64,000 bases of DNA from Platynereis dumerilii (lineage: Eukaryota > Annelida > Polychaeta > Phyllodocida > Nereididae), in contig JAPTHN010000004.1 in assembly GCA_026936325.1 (NCBI GenBank), positions 11,705,439 through 11,769,438 on the forward strand. The letters are read 5' to 3'. How positions within the stretch are numbered: the first letter of the stretch is position 1; the number at the start of each line of letters is the position of its first letter. The position numbers and the translations under genes are program-made. Below are positions 33,774 to 46,492 of this stretch, one piece after another. The notes beneath the pieces were generated by a model that saw only the letters and a program-made list of their open reading frames with translations, had not been told where the DNA came from and ran no database searches.

Positions 33774-36700
33774 ATGCCTGGTGTCAGCGTGAAGGACGTC
33801 GACCAACACGAGTTCGTCCATGAACTCGCTGGGTTCTTGAAGAAGTAAGTAACATTGAAAAGATTTCATTTTGTATAATTTGTTGGTCCCAGGTTCGGGG
33901 AAATTTGTGTTGATCCTTTCGTTCACAGCTGAGGGGGGGGGGGAGGGTTGGTCTAGTGGTAGGGTGCTGGGCTGCCAATCGCTGGGTCCAGGGTTCGAAT
34001 CCTGCTCTTGCCGGGTCACCTGGGCCTATGTTGGACGACTGTCTCAATCATCCTTCGCCTCATTGCTGTGTCCTGCCCCTGTCCTAATTAGCCTATTAAG
34101 TGCATAAATACAGGACGTAAAGCCCCAATCATCCATCCATCCATGTGGTGATCCTTTCGTTCACAGAGCAGCGCCCATGGGCGGAGGATACGGGAACATC
34201 ATCATTCAGAACATGCCTAAGGTTCCCATTCGTAGCACCCTCCAGTGTTGATGGCTGTACAATGATGATTGATGAGGGGAGTATGAGTCTGGCACTTACT
34301 GATAGGTTCAAGGATGCCCAGGGTCATTCAGTTGACCCTGCATGGAACACTGAACAAAACCGCCTTCATTTAATGTCCCGTGTGCTCAAACTAAATTGAG
34401 TCCGTGGTTACGCAAACAACCCTTACCCATTAGGCCACGGATTCTCAAGATCTGTCCAAGGGGTATTTAAAATAACTGGGGTATTTAAAATAACTGGGGT
34501 ATTTAAAATAACTGGGGTATTTAAAATAACTGGAAAATTTAGAGAATTTTCAAGAAAAGAATCAACCTGTTAAATAAAAAATTCCTGTTAGATGAGTATA
34601 GCAGGGAATTTTGTTTTGGGTCCGGATGGTGCCGTCTTCTTGCTTTGACATTAACATATATTATTTAATCTAAATTTTTCAGGTCTGGTAAATTAAAGGT
34701 CCCTGACTGGGTAGACATCGTGAAGCTGAGCAAACACAAGGAATTGGCCCCTTACGATGACGACTGGTTCTACACCAGGGCCGCCTCCACTGCTCGCCAC
34801 TTGTACATTCGCTTCCCAGCTGGAATAGGCGCTTTCTCCAAAATCTACGGAGGTACGTTCTCATGCCTGTAACCTTTTAACCATTAGAGGATAGCAGAAA
34901 TCTTTTGTTGGCACTGTACGTTGTTGGAATCCATGCTTCATGGTTTTCAAAGAGCCGTGGCTGATTATTTATTGTGTCTGCCAATTCTTTAAAAGCTCAG
35001 AATTTGAAGTTTGTTGGTCCAAAAATAGTGAAACAAATTAATGCTACTGAAATAATAGGGAAAGGGTATTAAAAATCAATTTTTGCAATGGGAAGAAACA
35101 ATCATTTGTTAAAATTAGGCACATTAATCACCAATGTATCGTTATCAAAATATTAGGTAGGGCAGTAATATTATTGCACATAATGGGCGATAGATAAATA
35201 AAGTTTCCTGTATTTTTGCCCAAAAATGTGAATTTCCATGAAATTGCTACTTTAAACTGGAATTGATTGTTATAAGACACATTTATCGCATATGGCTCGT
35301 CAGTCTATTATCATACTTGTAACCCTAGTTAAAATGACCCTGAGCCCTAGGTGTAATATCTGTGAGGTGCAATATCTGTGAGATGATGCAAATGCTTAAT
35401 CCATTCTCTGATGATGTGGGTCGTCAAACGGCACTGCCTCTCGGCGTCTTGAGAGTTTTGCGTTGTGGTTTGCGAGGTTCTCTTGCTCTTCATGGCGCGA
35501 TTCTTGACAGATCGTGTTGCGAGATGCTCACATGGGAAAGCCTGTTCCTTGAGACGATTTTAACGTTCTGATCACAGATTTACAACTAAAAGTATGCAAG
35601 ATACTAAATTTATTTAGGTTTGGAATTGTCAGATCTGGTGTTATGCATTAGTTGACCAAGACTAAAGTGATGTTTCGCATTGAGCAAACGAAAATGATCA
35701 TTTAGCTAATAGAAATAATTATTTAGCTAACGGAAATAATTTATTATTTACTGGACATCCAGTTGTCAGTGTTTGATGCCTTATGTTCCATTTACCTGTA
35801 ATATGTGGGGGGGAAAAGCCTTTTTATTATCAACCAAAATCCAATTAAGTTGAACTTTCGGATTCCAATTGGTTGCCAGGTTATGAAGCGCAAACTTGTC
35901 CCAATAAAGTAGGGAAAACCATGGAAAATTGCTTAACCCAATATTTAGCTCCCCCCCCCCCCCCCCCGTCAACTATGCGTATTGGGCCATGCCCCCCTCC
36001 AGGCCCAAATAAACATGGAAGAGATAGGAAATACAGCAGAGCGCTGTGTATTTGCCGCTGTGTATTTGCCACATGATATTCCTCCCCCTTGCCTTTTCTA
36101 GGTACTCCCCTGCCTGTCGAACTTCGTATTTAACACTTGATTAAATTGGCTTCCAAATTCAAAGGTTACTCTAAATACTCTCCCTTATGAATGTATTTAA
36201 AAGACTAGCATGATGCCCGTTTAATGTGGGTCTGGAGGGGCAAAATATGAAATAGAAATTTTGAACATAAAACCCAGCCGAAGACCTTCTGGTGGGTAAA
36301 GGTTGCATGCAAGTTTTTGTGGATGGCCAACTTATACTTTGGCTGGGAAGGACGGAGGGGTCGATGAACTAATAGTAGGATTGTTTTGTCGTAAGCAACC
36401 TCACCATTTAAAATATGTATTTCAGGACGCAAGAGGAACGGAACATGCCCCAGCCACTTCTGCTTTGCCTCAACATCTGTTGCCCGTAAAGTTCTGCAAG
36501 CCCTCGAGGGAGTCAAGATCGTAGAGAAGGACCCCAATGGGTGCGTATTGGAAGTTATAATTCATGAAAAAGTCATAACAGTTTGTCTAATGGTTGTTGA
36601 TAAATCTCTATAGGTTTGTTAAAAAAATTGAAAGTTGTCCTAATTTCTGACTAGGGATGGGTACCTTTCTTGAAAATTCGGTCCGGTCCAATATCGATAC

Positions 36701-37457
36701 TTTTGAAAACGGTACCTGTCTGGTTTCGATACCAAAATCGATACTGAACTTAACTCTCATGAGAAAAAAATTAAAATTTGTGTGTAGAAGTATCAATTGG
36801 GTAGAAAATGACTATAACAGAACATCCCAGACACCTGAGTGATTGTGCTACACAATATCTATCATTTTCAGAAGTGAAAAATAAAATAATATATCATTGA
36901 TGACATGTGCTGCTTGTCATCAGACCCACTTGGAGGGTTAATCTGTCGTTTATTAGTCATTCGCGACGTATGAAAAGCCCCAAAAGTATCGTTTTGTGTA
37001 CCTTTTAATTAAAAAATCGATTCTTCAATCCGATACACCATGTAGCAAATCGATACCTCCGGTTCGGTCTGGTGCGGTACCATCCCTATTTCTGACTCCT
37101 AAAATTAATTTATAACAATACATGGTGTTAAAAAATTTCATGTGTCAGTTCAGGGTACCCACTCACTGCATATAAGAAATAGAGGAATAATTATTGTTTG
37201 AAAAAAAAAATGTGAGAAATATTTGAAGAAAACCTTGCATGCATCCAGTTTTGTAAAATGTGCCAATCTTTCTGGGTATTACTCAGTTTAAGAAATATTG
37301 CAAGTTTAGGAAATATTGTACATCAAACTTAACTGACAGTTTATCTTTACCCCTTTTCAGCGGACGTCGTTTGACCCAGCAAGGCCGACGTGACTTGGAC
37401 AGAATCGCTTCTCAAATCAAACAGAAGAACGCCAAACGCGAACCCAAGCTCATCTAG
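33774..37457 (+). CDS. RPS19: 40S ribosomal protein S19 (eS19)
   Basis: Four coding exons, 33774-33844, 34683-34852, 36426-36540 and 37361-37457, splice in phase into 150 aa, near the usual ~145. The protein is a small-subunit component needed for 18S rRNA maturation. Recognised segments are [40 protein letters not shown], the highly conserved [51 protein letters not shown] and [17 protein letters not shown], ending NAKREPKLI. The first coding exon starts right at the ATG after a CAG acceptor, so the leader is a separate exon. Introns carry a fresh SINE, an 18-bp tandem repeat and a hAT-type MITE, but coding frames are intact. Confidence 0.97.
33929..34148 (+). mobile_element. Full-length tRNA-derived SINE
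   Basis: The head contains TGGTCTAGTGG (A box) and GGTTCGAATCC (B box) around a CTGCCAA anticodon-like loop, suggesting descent from tRNA-Gly(GCC) or a close relative. The body is AT-poor, then comes ACAGGACGTAAAGCCCC and a (CATC)n tail. An 18-bp duplication, TGATCCTTTCGTTCACAG, flanks it exactly (33911-33928 and 34149-34166), so it is a recent LINE-driven insertion. It lies in RPS19 intron 1. Confidence 0.93.
34460..34533. repeat. 18-bp tandem repeat, four units
   Basis: GGGTATTTAAAATAACTG repeated four times with almost no change, in RPS19 intron 1, about 150 bp before exon 2. Confidence 0.97.
36652..37088. mobile_element. hAT-type MITE, TAGGGATGGGTACC family
   Basis: TAGGGATGGGTACC at the left and GGTACCATCCCTA at the right are inverted ends. 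A perfect 8-bp duplication TTTCTGAC flanks it (36644-36651 and 37089-37096). The subterminal parts contain repeated TCGATAC words. A decayed relative is at about 9190-9590. Inserted in RPS19 intron 3. Confidence 0.85.
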
Positions 37458-37475
37458 ACGTCTTTTTAATGTGCA

Positions 37476-37481
37476 AATAAA
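37476..37481 (+). terminator. RPS19 poly(A) signal
   Basis: AATAAA lies 19 bases after the RPS19 stop codon and is followed directly by an A run. The very short 3' UTR is typical of ribosomal-protein genes. Confidence 0.85.
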
Positions 37482-40400
37482 AAAAAAACTGGAATTTACG
37501 GAGGTCCTTTTGTTACTGAAGCAATATTTTGAGGGGTTCTTCAAACGATAATTGGTCACCATAAATTTGTTTAACAGATATGAATACTTGGTATACTGTA
37601 ATGTAATTTTGTAGATCTTTCAACCTTGTGGTTAAGGTTGAATTTATTCTCCCGATTTGCCGGATTCTTTTTATAGTTTCCTGGTGGTCTCTCGGTGTTT
37701 TAGATGTCGATAGGGTTGCCACGTTTCTTGAAAATTCTTGTGGAGTCTTGGAAAAGTCTCTAAAAATTGCAAAAAAAAAGATGGTCATGGAATCCTGAAT
37801 TATCCGTTTCAGAAATGATGCTCTTAGTCATTAAAATTTGGTAATATCCATTGGCAAAGTCCTTGGATTCAGTTCTTGATTTTGAGTGGGCGCCCGTCCC
37901 GTGTGACAAGGCGTCTGGTTTCTAAAGGAAGATCTGCAGATATATTTCCAATTGGGTTTGTCGGTTCACTGGCCTGTCAGTGCCTATTTGAGAATTCCTG
38001 CATCATATGGACAGCAGCGCCAGAGAAATTTCAGGTGTCTCACTTTCTTTTGAGTTGTGGTTGTGAGGATCCGCTGCAGACTCTCCCGGTTTCAGAATTT
38101 CTTGACTTCAAATGTAACTTTTGGAACCTATGGTTTCATTCCTGAACCATGTACCCATCTTCTTTGTTCCAAGTCTTGGAAAGAATTGCTGTCCTGGGAA
38201 AATCGAACATTCCACTGTAAGTCTTTGAATGTTGGACCAGAATTGGTGCTAAAAATTGGTCAAATTCAAGCTATGATAGGTGTTGGTTCAATGATTTTCA
38301 TAAGGTATTACAGTTTGTCACGTCAAGCATTGAGACAGAAATATAGCATTGTTTGTACAGTTCATAAAAATCAACACAATGAGATTGGTGCATTCGCTGA
38401 TACAAATTTGAGTATAATTAAGTCAGGGGTGGCACTGTCGAGCACTTTTATGACATCATTGCCCATTGTTTGTCAGATAAGTAGCATCACAAATGTCAGA
38501 ATTTTGCGAAAAAGGACTGGCATATTCATAAATTGGCAAATATCAGACAAAAACGGCACCAAGACATCACAAAAATGAGATATTCAGATTACAACAGAGC
38601 TAAACCTGTCTCTGTTCGGGACTGTCAAGTGGCAGCAGAATGCTGACAGTCCCTGGAAAATCGAATTGGGTCAACAATAATTTGATCTGTTTTGGACAGA
38701 TCACCAAATTAGGTCGAACAGCTGTCCATATTACTACGCCAAACTACTTTCACAAAGCATGGTTGCTGGCAAATATCCAGTCCACTGCTTTGAATGAAAA
38801 TGTTTGGAAATCATGAGACAAAAAGAAAGTTTTGAAACTTAAGCATACACTTTGCCTGTGAAAGGGATGATTTTACTCATCAGTAGTTTGATGGTTTTCA
38901 ATCTACTTATGCCATTTAGTGCATGTTAAATTGTGGTCAGTAAAGGGTCCAAAAAGAATGCATTCTCACTTATTCACTTGTCCATACAAAGCCGATTTTT
39001 TTGTTTGGTGATATAAAAAATGCTCAATTGTATTTATTGTTACTTAATGGATATTTATGAACTAGGACAACAATATAATTCACAAATTCATAAAAGCTGT
39101 GTTACACTCAGCAAAATGTCTTGTCCATGCCCACAAGTGGCCCCCTCGATACTGGCTATATATGTGAGCTACAATGTATACATCCTCCATGATAAAAAAT
39201 AGTTCCAACTTATTTTGGTATTTACAAGCTTTCTGCTTAAAATTGAAGCCAACTAAAGTCAGATTAGACACTTGCAGAGTTTTTGGAAATAAATTAGACC
39301 ATCACTAAATGATGGAACTGTCCTGGTTTCTTCTACCACTACCAGTGTCTGGGCTGTCTTGCGTGCACACTAAGTTCACTCCTCTCTTGTGGAAACTCCC
39401 GAAGCATCAAAGACGGAATTATTTTATAACAATTGATAGTTTATAAAAGACAAACAATGGAATATACATACATGATTTATTTCCTCAAATATGTAACATA
39501 TCAACAATAACATACTTGAACCCTGGAGGAGGCTGAAGCTATTTTTAGCTCGAACCCTGGATGGGGCCGTTAGCTATTTATAGCACGCCTATTGCAAGTT
39601 GCAACCTTTTTCGCCGATGTTGTATATCCAAAACCGGCCGGACATTACAAAAATAGAATTCGTATTCCATACTCATAATATATGTACCAATATATTAACG
39701 CATAACTTCAAAATAGTAAGTTGTACAAACGAAACAAATGTGCAAGTACTCTGTGCGGACAATTCAACTAAAATTAACTTCACATTCACAAATTCATATA
39801 TCGAAAGTCACGATTCACAACCAAAATAATACAAGCAAGTATCATTAGCAACAAGTGATAAAATTTCAGTTATAAGCTGTTATTCAACAGACAATTAACA
39901 CACTCAATATGATCAATTTACTCCGAAAAACAACAAATCATTACGGTGTTCCCACGCACACAACAAATAAAGTGTTAAAACAATGAACACGTTATACGAC
40001 CCAAATTAGTTACGCCATTGTCAATTATAACCATGATGAAAAATGGCTGGGGATATGGTTACAAGAAATTATATCATAATTAATATATCATAATTACATA
40101 ATTATTTATTAATTTACACCAAAGCTGAAATAGCATAATAATAAGCCATTAAGCCAGTAATTGGTTAAAACGATATTGGTATTAAATCATTAAACTCACA
40201 AGCGATCAAAAACAACAAAACTGACATTCATTGGAAACTATGTACAATGCAGGGAAATATAGGTCATAATCATGGTATTTATTAAAATTGCAAAAAATAG
40301 TGGGTCCATCATAGTTTTGCTTCTATTAATTCAAGGGAAATAAAACCAAGATAACGTTGTATTGAGTCGGGGGTTAAATCGTCACTCTTTGGTAATCATC

Positions 40401-43377
40401 AAGCAAATATAACATTGACAAGAATATGGCGCCAAATTATTTTAAAATGACACTTCAGAAAAACTAAAATTGCAATTAAATTAATAATTTATTTCCAACT
40501 GTGAGAAATGAGAAAACAGAAGCTTGCAAAAAGATATTTTTAAATAAAAAATAAAAATTGTAAAGCAAGTCTAAGTTTAGAAGTTTAAGAAATTACCAAA
40601 AGTTATAAACTAAATTTAAACGAGAAATAGATCAGCATGCCCTGATGGTGCTGCCCCTACATTATATTTCTGACTATTGTATCTCATTTGCATCTCATGA
40701 ATATTGATTGAGGGAGTAGGAGCAATACAAAATCCCACTTTACTGGAGTGGACACCAACGTATGGCCTTCTGAAAAGCTGCCTTTATGTTGAAACAATGC
40801 ATTTTAACATTTTGCTGTACTTTTGGTAAATCTCTCAATTAATGACCATGAAGGACACAATATCCACAATATTTCTGAGGCACTGTAAAAATAGTCGTCA
40901 GTGAAGTACACACAACAAACATTAACCACTTGCATAACCCACTGTAATATTACACAAGATGTGTCAGAGAGTAGTTTTATACAGCAAAAAGACACTGCAA
41001 ATATTACAAATTTTTAGTGCCATTTCAGTCAAAACACATAATTTACTGAAGAATGGTTAACTGAGACGTTTCTAGACATTGCATAAAATGTCTCTGCTAT
41101 AGGTGGCGCCACCCGTAATGAAAACATGCGTACTCCGCTGTTTTAGATTCTGAAATCTTAAGATAGCAAAATCTAACTTGTCCTATTGGTCAGACAATAG
41201 AAAGATACATTTTTCACAGAGGGCGCTGCGTAGTGGTTACCTGGCGCTCCTAGTGGAAAAATATGGAACTGGCCAAATACGCCAACACAGACCGGACGCA
41301 TTTTATGGAGTGAGCTTTGAAGAGCACGTTTAGTTGTCCAATATACTCTAGCTGCGAAAGATATCATATTGCATTTTATTATAAGTTCTATTTGACTAAT
41401 ATCCGCACTCGAAAACATACAAATGACAAATAAAAACACACCACGAGTGAACTTATTGAAGCAATTATTGTACACCATTTTCAATCGAAGCGTACACGTC
41501 AAATATCCAAACAATTACAAAACATGATCTTCGTATATTTACATATTTATATACACATATATATGTGTACTAGTTTAACACTGTTTAAGGCAACTGAGTT
41601 GAATTCAAATACCAGTCAGGAAAACGGTGTATTTTCATTGCAGTACACGTCAAATAGAATACCTAAGATATTGTAATTGTTACACAATTTAATTCAGACA
41701 ACACACCATAGCAAGTTTTTTCGAAAATAATTTAAACAATTACTCTCAACAAAAAGGTTTAACAGAAGAGCCCCCTTCCTCAGTTTTAAGTGTTATGTAT
41801 TGGGGTGGTCACATGACGATCTTGATGACAAGGTGTCATGTGACCTTAGGTGAGTGAGTTTTTTGTTCAGGATTTTTTCAGTTTCCAAAATTCTAATTAA
41901 GAGTTTTCTATACCTTATATATCAAATATAATTTATTTTAAATACTGCAAAACGGTCAATGAAAATACACTATTCAGGCATTAAAGTTTAATTATATCAA
42001 TCATAATAATCATCCACAAAACGGATAAATGATGATAAGTTATACCTTAAGATAACGGACAACAGGATGACTACATGATAATGAATTAATTTGATAATGA
42101 GATGAATGATATATACCATATTAGATACATGATAAGTGTTAAATAATAAATCTTTTGAATGTACATGTAAGTCAAGCCGTTCTATCAAACGTATATTTGC
42201 GGCTCACCGGGTTTCGACAATGGAAATGGTCGAAAATTGATCAAAAATATATAGATCAAATTGTCCTAACATATTTGAAAGAAATCCATATTTATAAGAT
42301 AGTTAAAGATATTTATACCAAGTAATACCTATATTAAATGCAACCAACGCAACAAATTGTGACACAGTTAATAGCATTAAAGAAACTTTTTTGTGTATTT
42401 TTATTACTAAGTAACAGGTCAAAAAAATTTCATTATTGGCCTAAATACAAATTTTATATTACGAAATTTAATTCATGGGTTTTTCAAGAAAATCATGGGT
42501 TTTTATGTGTCAATTTTCATCATATTAACTAGAGTATTTGAATCTCAGAAAATGTTCTTGGAAAATTGCAGACAAAATAGCGATTTCCAATTTGAATATA
42601 ACTTTCAACAGTTTAAATAATTGATTGGTTTAATATGAAGTTCATGGGTTTTTTATTTTCTGCATGTTTTTCTGGTTCAAAATCTCTTAACATCAATTGA
42701 TTAAATGAATTTATTTCTACCTTCGAAAATACCAATGACTGAGTGAAAAATACACAAAAAAGTGCCAAAAATTATATAAAACTATTAAATACCCTTAAGT
42801 ATGACATATTGACATCATCAACCATTGTTTACACCATATACAAAACAGTATACAGTTGAGTCGGGTACTGTTCAAAATTTTAAATCATTAATGATGATAT
42901 ATATGTGGCAGGATTATGATTAATGTACAACAATCCAAAACAACGGTACAAATAATTCCGATATACAATAGCAACGGCAATATATTTTTTTTACAACCCT
43001 GAATTTTGAAGGAACTGTGAAAATCTGCAAAAATATTTGACAAGTCGTCAGGCGCCATTTAATTGAAATTTACTCCTTAGAGAAGTAATAATATTTAGAT
43101 TAAATGAATATTCCAATTAAATACCCAAACATGATTTTAAATTGATGAGTAGAAGATCCCAAAATAATGTAGACCTTAAGGATTGTTCAGAATTTATGAA
43201 TAGATTATAGGGGGGAAGGGGTTGGGAGTTTTGCTGAGGGGGTACAAACTTTTCACACATACAGCTTTGGGGCCCTGCGAAATCATATGCAATGCATGCA
43301 TATTATGCACACATGTTCATTGTACAACCATCTCTTTACTTTGTATGTACCTACTAAATTATTTATCAGAATTCTCC

Positions 43378-43442
43378 TCCTGTCCTAATTAGCCTACCAA
43401 GTGCATAAATACAGGACGTAAAGCCCCAATTATCCATTTATC
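43378..43442 (+). mobile_element. tRNA-derived SINE tail fragment
   Basis: CCTGTCCTAATTAGCCTACC followed by AAGTGCATAAATACAGGACG and AAAGCCCC matches the 3' part of the SINE at 33929-34148. Head missing. Confidence 0.85.
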
Positions 43443-44689
43443 AAAATTCAAGATGTAACTCCTTTTCTCATGTCACTTATGTAAAGCTCTCAACTAGTCT
43501 ACTCATCATATTAAAATCATTGTATCTCGCAAATATTCAATGCAGTGGGACATTTCAGACATTTCATATTGATATCAAAATGAAGTGCAGTAAAATTTCA
43601 AACAACACAAACGGGCAAAGTAACAACTCAAAGCAAAACGTTTTCTTGAAGTCATTCACACAATATTTACACCATTATTCACAAATTAACAAACCGACGT
43701 ATTCATAACACAAATTGGACATTTATTTACCCATAACGAACTCCAAACAACAAGTTTCAAGCAAATGAATTTCAACCTGACATTGAAATATTTAAAAATA
43801 ACATTTCAAATTCTCAACTAACCCTGAAATTATTTCAAGCAAACAGATAATAAATAATTAAAGAAGTACTCTTTTCAATATTCATTAAATGGTTTGAAAG
43901 AGGGTAAGGGTTGTGTCTCTATACCAAGCCACGTTTTGGAGTTGGCAGTTTGTCGAAATTTGGTTTAAATGTTCCACTTATAAGTACGAAATTTTTAAAA
44001 AAAAAAGGTCTTTTCTGAGTGTTCTCAAGTTGAAATTCATGACTCATTCTGTTCAACAGAGGCTTTTAAAATATCAATGTTTTGTCTGTACCATTGACGA
44101 ATAAATAATATTATTTACTTTATGTACGCTACAAGGTCCCTACAAAACCCCAACAATTTTTTAAATTTTCCTTAAGTTTAGCAAAAATTGTGGTCAAAAT
44201 AGTATTTTCTTTAACTTTTGACCACATTTAGTTTCTTTGACCCAAATTTCTCACCAGACTACTTTCCACGACTGTAAGAACCCTGAAACACATACTGTAT
44301 GTCTACAGAAACAGAAAAGGATAGTATGTAATGAAATAAGGTATTTTAACTTGGCTTGCCATGACCTGCATGATACACAGTTCAGGCATACATGTTTGTT
44401 TGTTTGCAGTTCTAGTGGCTAGCACGGTTTCTTAAACTTTCTTACATTCTGCAATTTCACAAAGCGTTTCATTTTCAATGATTAAATGCAATAAGTTAGC
44501 AGCTGGCAAGCAAAAAGCTCAGTTTATCAAATGCAACTCAGTAAGATAGTTAATAACACTCCCTAAAATAGCACACTAAAATAAGGTGGTTTCTAAAACA
44601 CATACTTGCAATAATGAAAGCTTAGAACAAACAAGAATGAAACAGTGTTACACCCCACTATGTGTCTCTCACTTCAGAATAGTTCTTAC

Positions 44690-44980
44690 AAAGATGACCT
44701 ACATAGGAGTTCTGTATCAGCCGCTAACAGCCAATCAGAACGGTTGTTACAGAGATGACCCACATGGGAGTTCTGCATCAGCTGCTAGCAGCCAATCAGA
44801 ACGGTTGTTACAGAGATGACCCACATGGGAGTTCTGCATCAGCTGCTAGCAGCCAATCAGAACGGTTGTTACAGAGATGACCCACACAGGGGTCCTGTAT
44901 CAGCTGCTGACAGCCAATCAGAATGGTTCTCACAAAGATGACCAACATGCGAGTTCTACATCAGCTCTTCCGATTGGCTG
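44690..44980. repeat. 61-bp tandem repeat with a CCAAT box in each unit
   Basis: Four units carry AGCCAATCAGAA, with CCAAT at 44731, 44792, 44853 and 44914, exactly 61 bp apart. A last partial unit ends with the inverted form GATTGGCTGG. Other unit words are AGAGATGACCCACATGG and TTCTGCATCAGCTGC. Confidence 0.95.
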
Positions 44981-46079
44981 GTCACCATATTTTTCACCAG
45001 TTTCAAATCAAGCTTGCAGAAACAAACACTGTCTCAAAGCAAAATGTTGGCAAAACATTCTGAGCAATCAAGTAAAGCAATGGGAAACAAAATTGGGACC
45101 AATAACGTCAAACCCAAGCAAAATATTTGATTAATACTAATTAAAATATCGGTGATGAGTAAGTAAAATTATGTGAAATAGATTCAATCTCACAAGATTA
45201 ATGATGATTTCAGTAAGTTCAATTGCCTATAAAATATATAGATTTATATCTATATTGACATCAAAGCATCAAACTGATACATTTGCCAATATATATGCTT
45301 CATTTGTACAATTTAGAATTGCATTGAAGGGGTTACATGATTGATATATATACATATTTACACTCAAACAAATTCACTAAATTGCCAGTTTAATACACTT
45401 TACCCAACCAAAAATGCATTGACTGTTAATCGTATACACGTTTAAGATTAACAGGAAAACAAGAATCTGCGGGTTCCAAATCAGATTTTGAGGTATACAT
45501 TCATCATGTCCACACAGAAATAACCGCCGTTTCGTGAACAATTTTAAAACTGGATTTCAATTATTCCTGACCGTGAATGTTTTCAAAAATAAGTTCTAAT
45601 TTCTATATAACCCTAGCCTGATACACGTATGCATAACTCAATATCGGAAACACATTTGAATTAGGAACGACATGAAAACTTAATTGATATTAAATACAGA
45701 TTGATAATTGATCACCGATTTGGAAACATGTATATTTCAGAATATCAATGTACCTGATTCGTGCTGCGTTTTACTGATATAGTTCACTGAAGAGATGGTT
45801 AAGTAATACACTAGCTACTCCTCAGAAAAGGAAAATGTACCTCAGTAATATGTATTATTTCAATGAATGTAATAATACTACATTTTAAATATTGTAAGGC
45901 ATAACTTGTTGAACTCTTATGATCACGTCAAAAATGCAACAGTAATTGGCCAATAGATTATAACCTCTAATTTTCAATTTTGAAACAATTTTTGGGAATG
46001 AAAATAACTGTTACTTTTGAAACTGAGCCCAAGAAATGTGTTCTTTCTTTCTGAAATTAAGAAATTTAAAGGGTTTTAA

Positions 46080-46492
46080 AATCAAAGAAATTGTGATAAA
46101 GATTCTGACATTACGACAGAACTCTCTGAAATTCTAGTGTAACCTCTAAAATCAAGCAGTAATCTCTGCAATCATGAGATATCTACCAACTTTCGAAATA
46201 ACCTCTAAAACTTTTCATAAGTTAACCTCAAAAATATGAAGTAACACCAGTAATTATGTAATAAATACTGAAGCTAAGACATAAATTTGAAATCATAGCA
46301 AATCATAACATAACCTCTAAAAGTTTGACATAATCTCTGAAATTATGACAAGTTCTGAATATAGCCTCTGAACGTGGGAAATCATCTAGAAATTATGAAA
46401 TAACCTCTGAAATCACAACATAACCTCTAAATGCACAATATAGCCTCTAAAATCATAACATAACCTCTAACTTCATGACATAATCTCCAGGA
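46080..46492. repeat. ~20-bp minisatellite (TAACCTCTAAAATCATRACA)
   Basis: About twenty degenerate units, best preserved near the receptor stop codon and decaying leftwards. On the - strand the unit reads AGAGGTTATGTYATGATTT. The first unit overlaps the last codons and stop of the receptor gene (46473-46490). Confidence 0.85.

Larger units (their letters stand above)
37482..46472. other. AT-rich spacer, partly a possible receptor 3' UTR
   Basis: No coding exon recognised. From about 39.3 kb to 46.4 kb the sequence is AT-rich and nearly free of the transposons that fill the rest of the window, apart from a SINE scrap and tandem repeats. This segment lies directly downstream of the receptor stop codon on the - strand. 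A TTTATT at about 39477-39482 (AATAAA on the - strand) could end a long 3' UTR. Transcript extent is inference only. Confidence 0.35.

Noticed and set aside
33950-34020. tRNA-Gly-like gene with A and B boxes
   Set aside because: It is the head of a SINE with a target-site duplication and tail, and the acceptor stem does not close; not a functional tRNA gene.
38057-38578. 173-codon + strand frame downstream of RPS19
   Set aside because: No recognisable domain, no splice or start context, and length alone is not convincing in this much sequence.
44586-45134. Frames over the 61-bp CCAAT array
   Set aside because: Repeat-driven frames with no conserved protein features.
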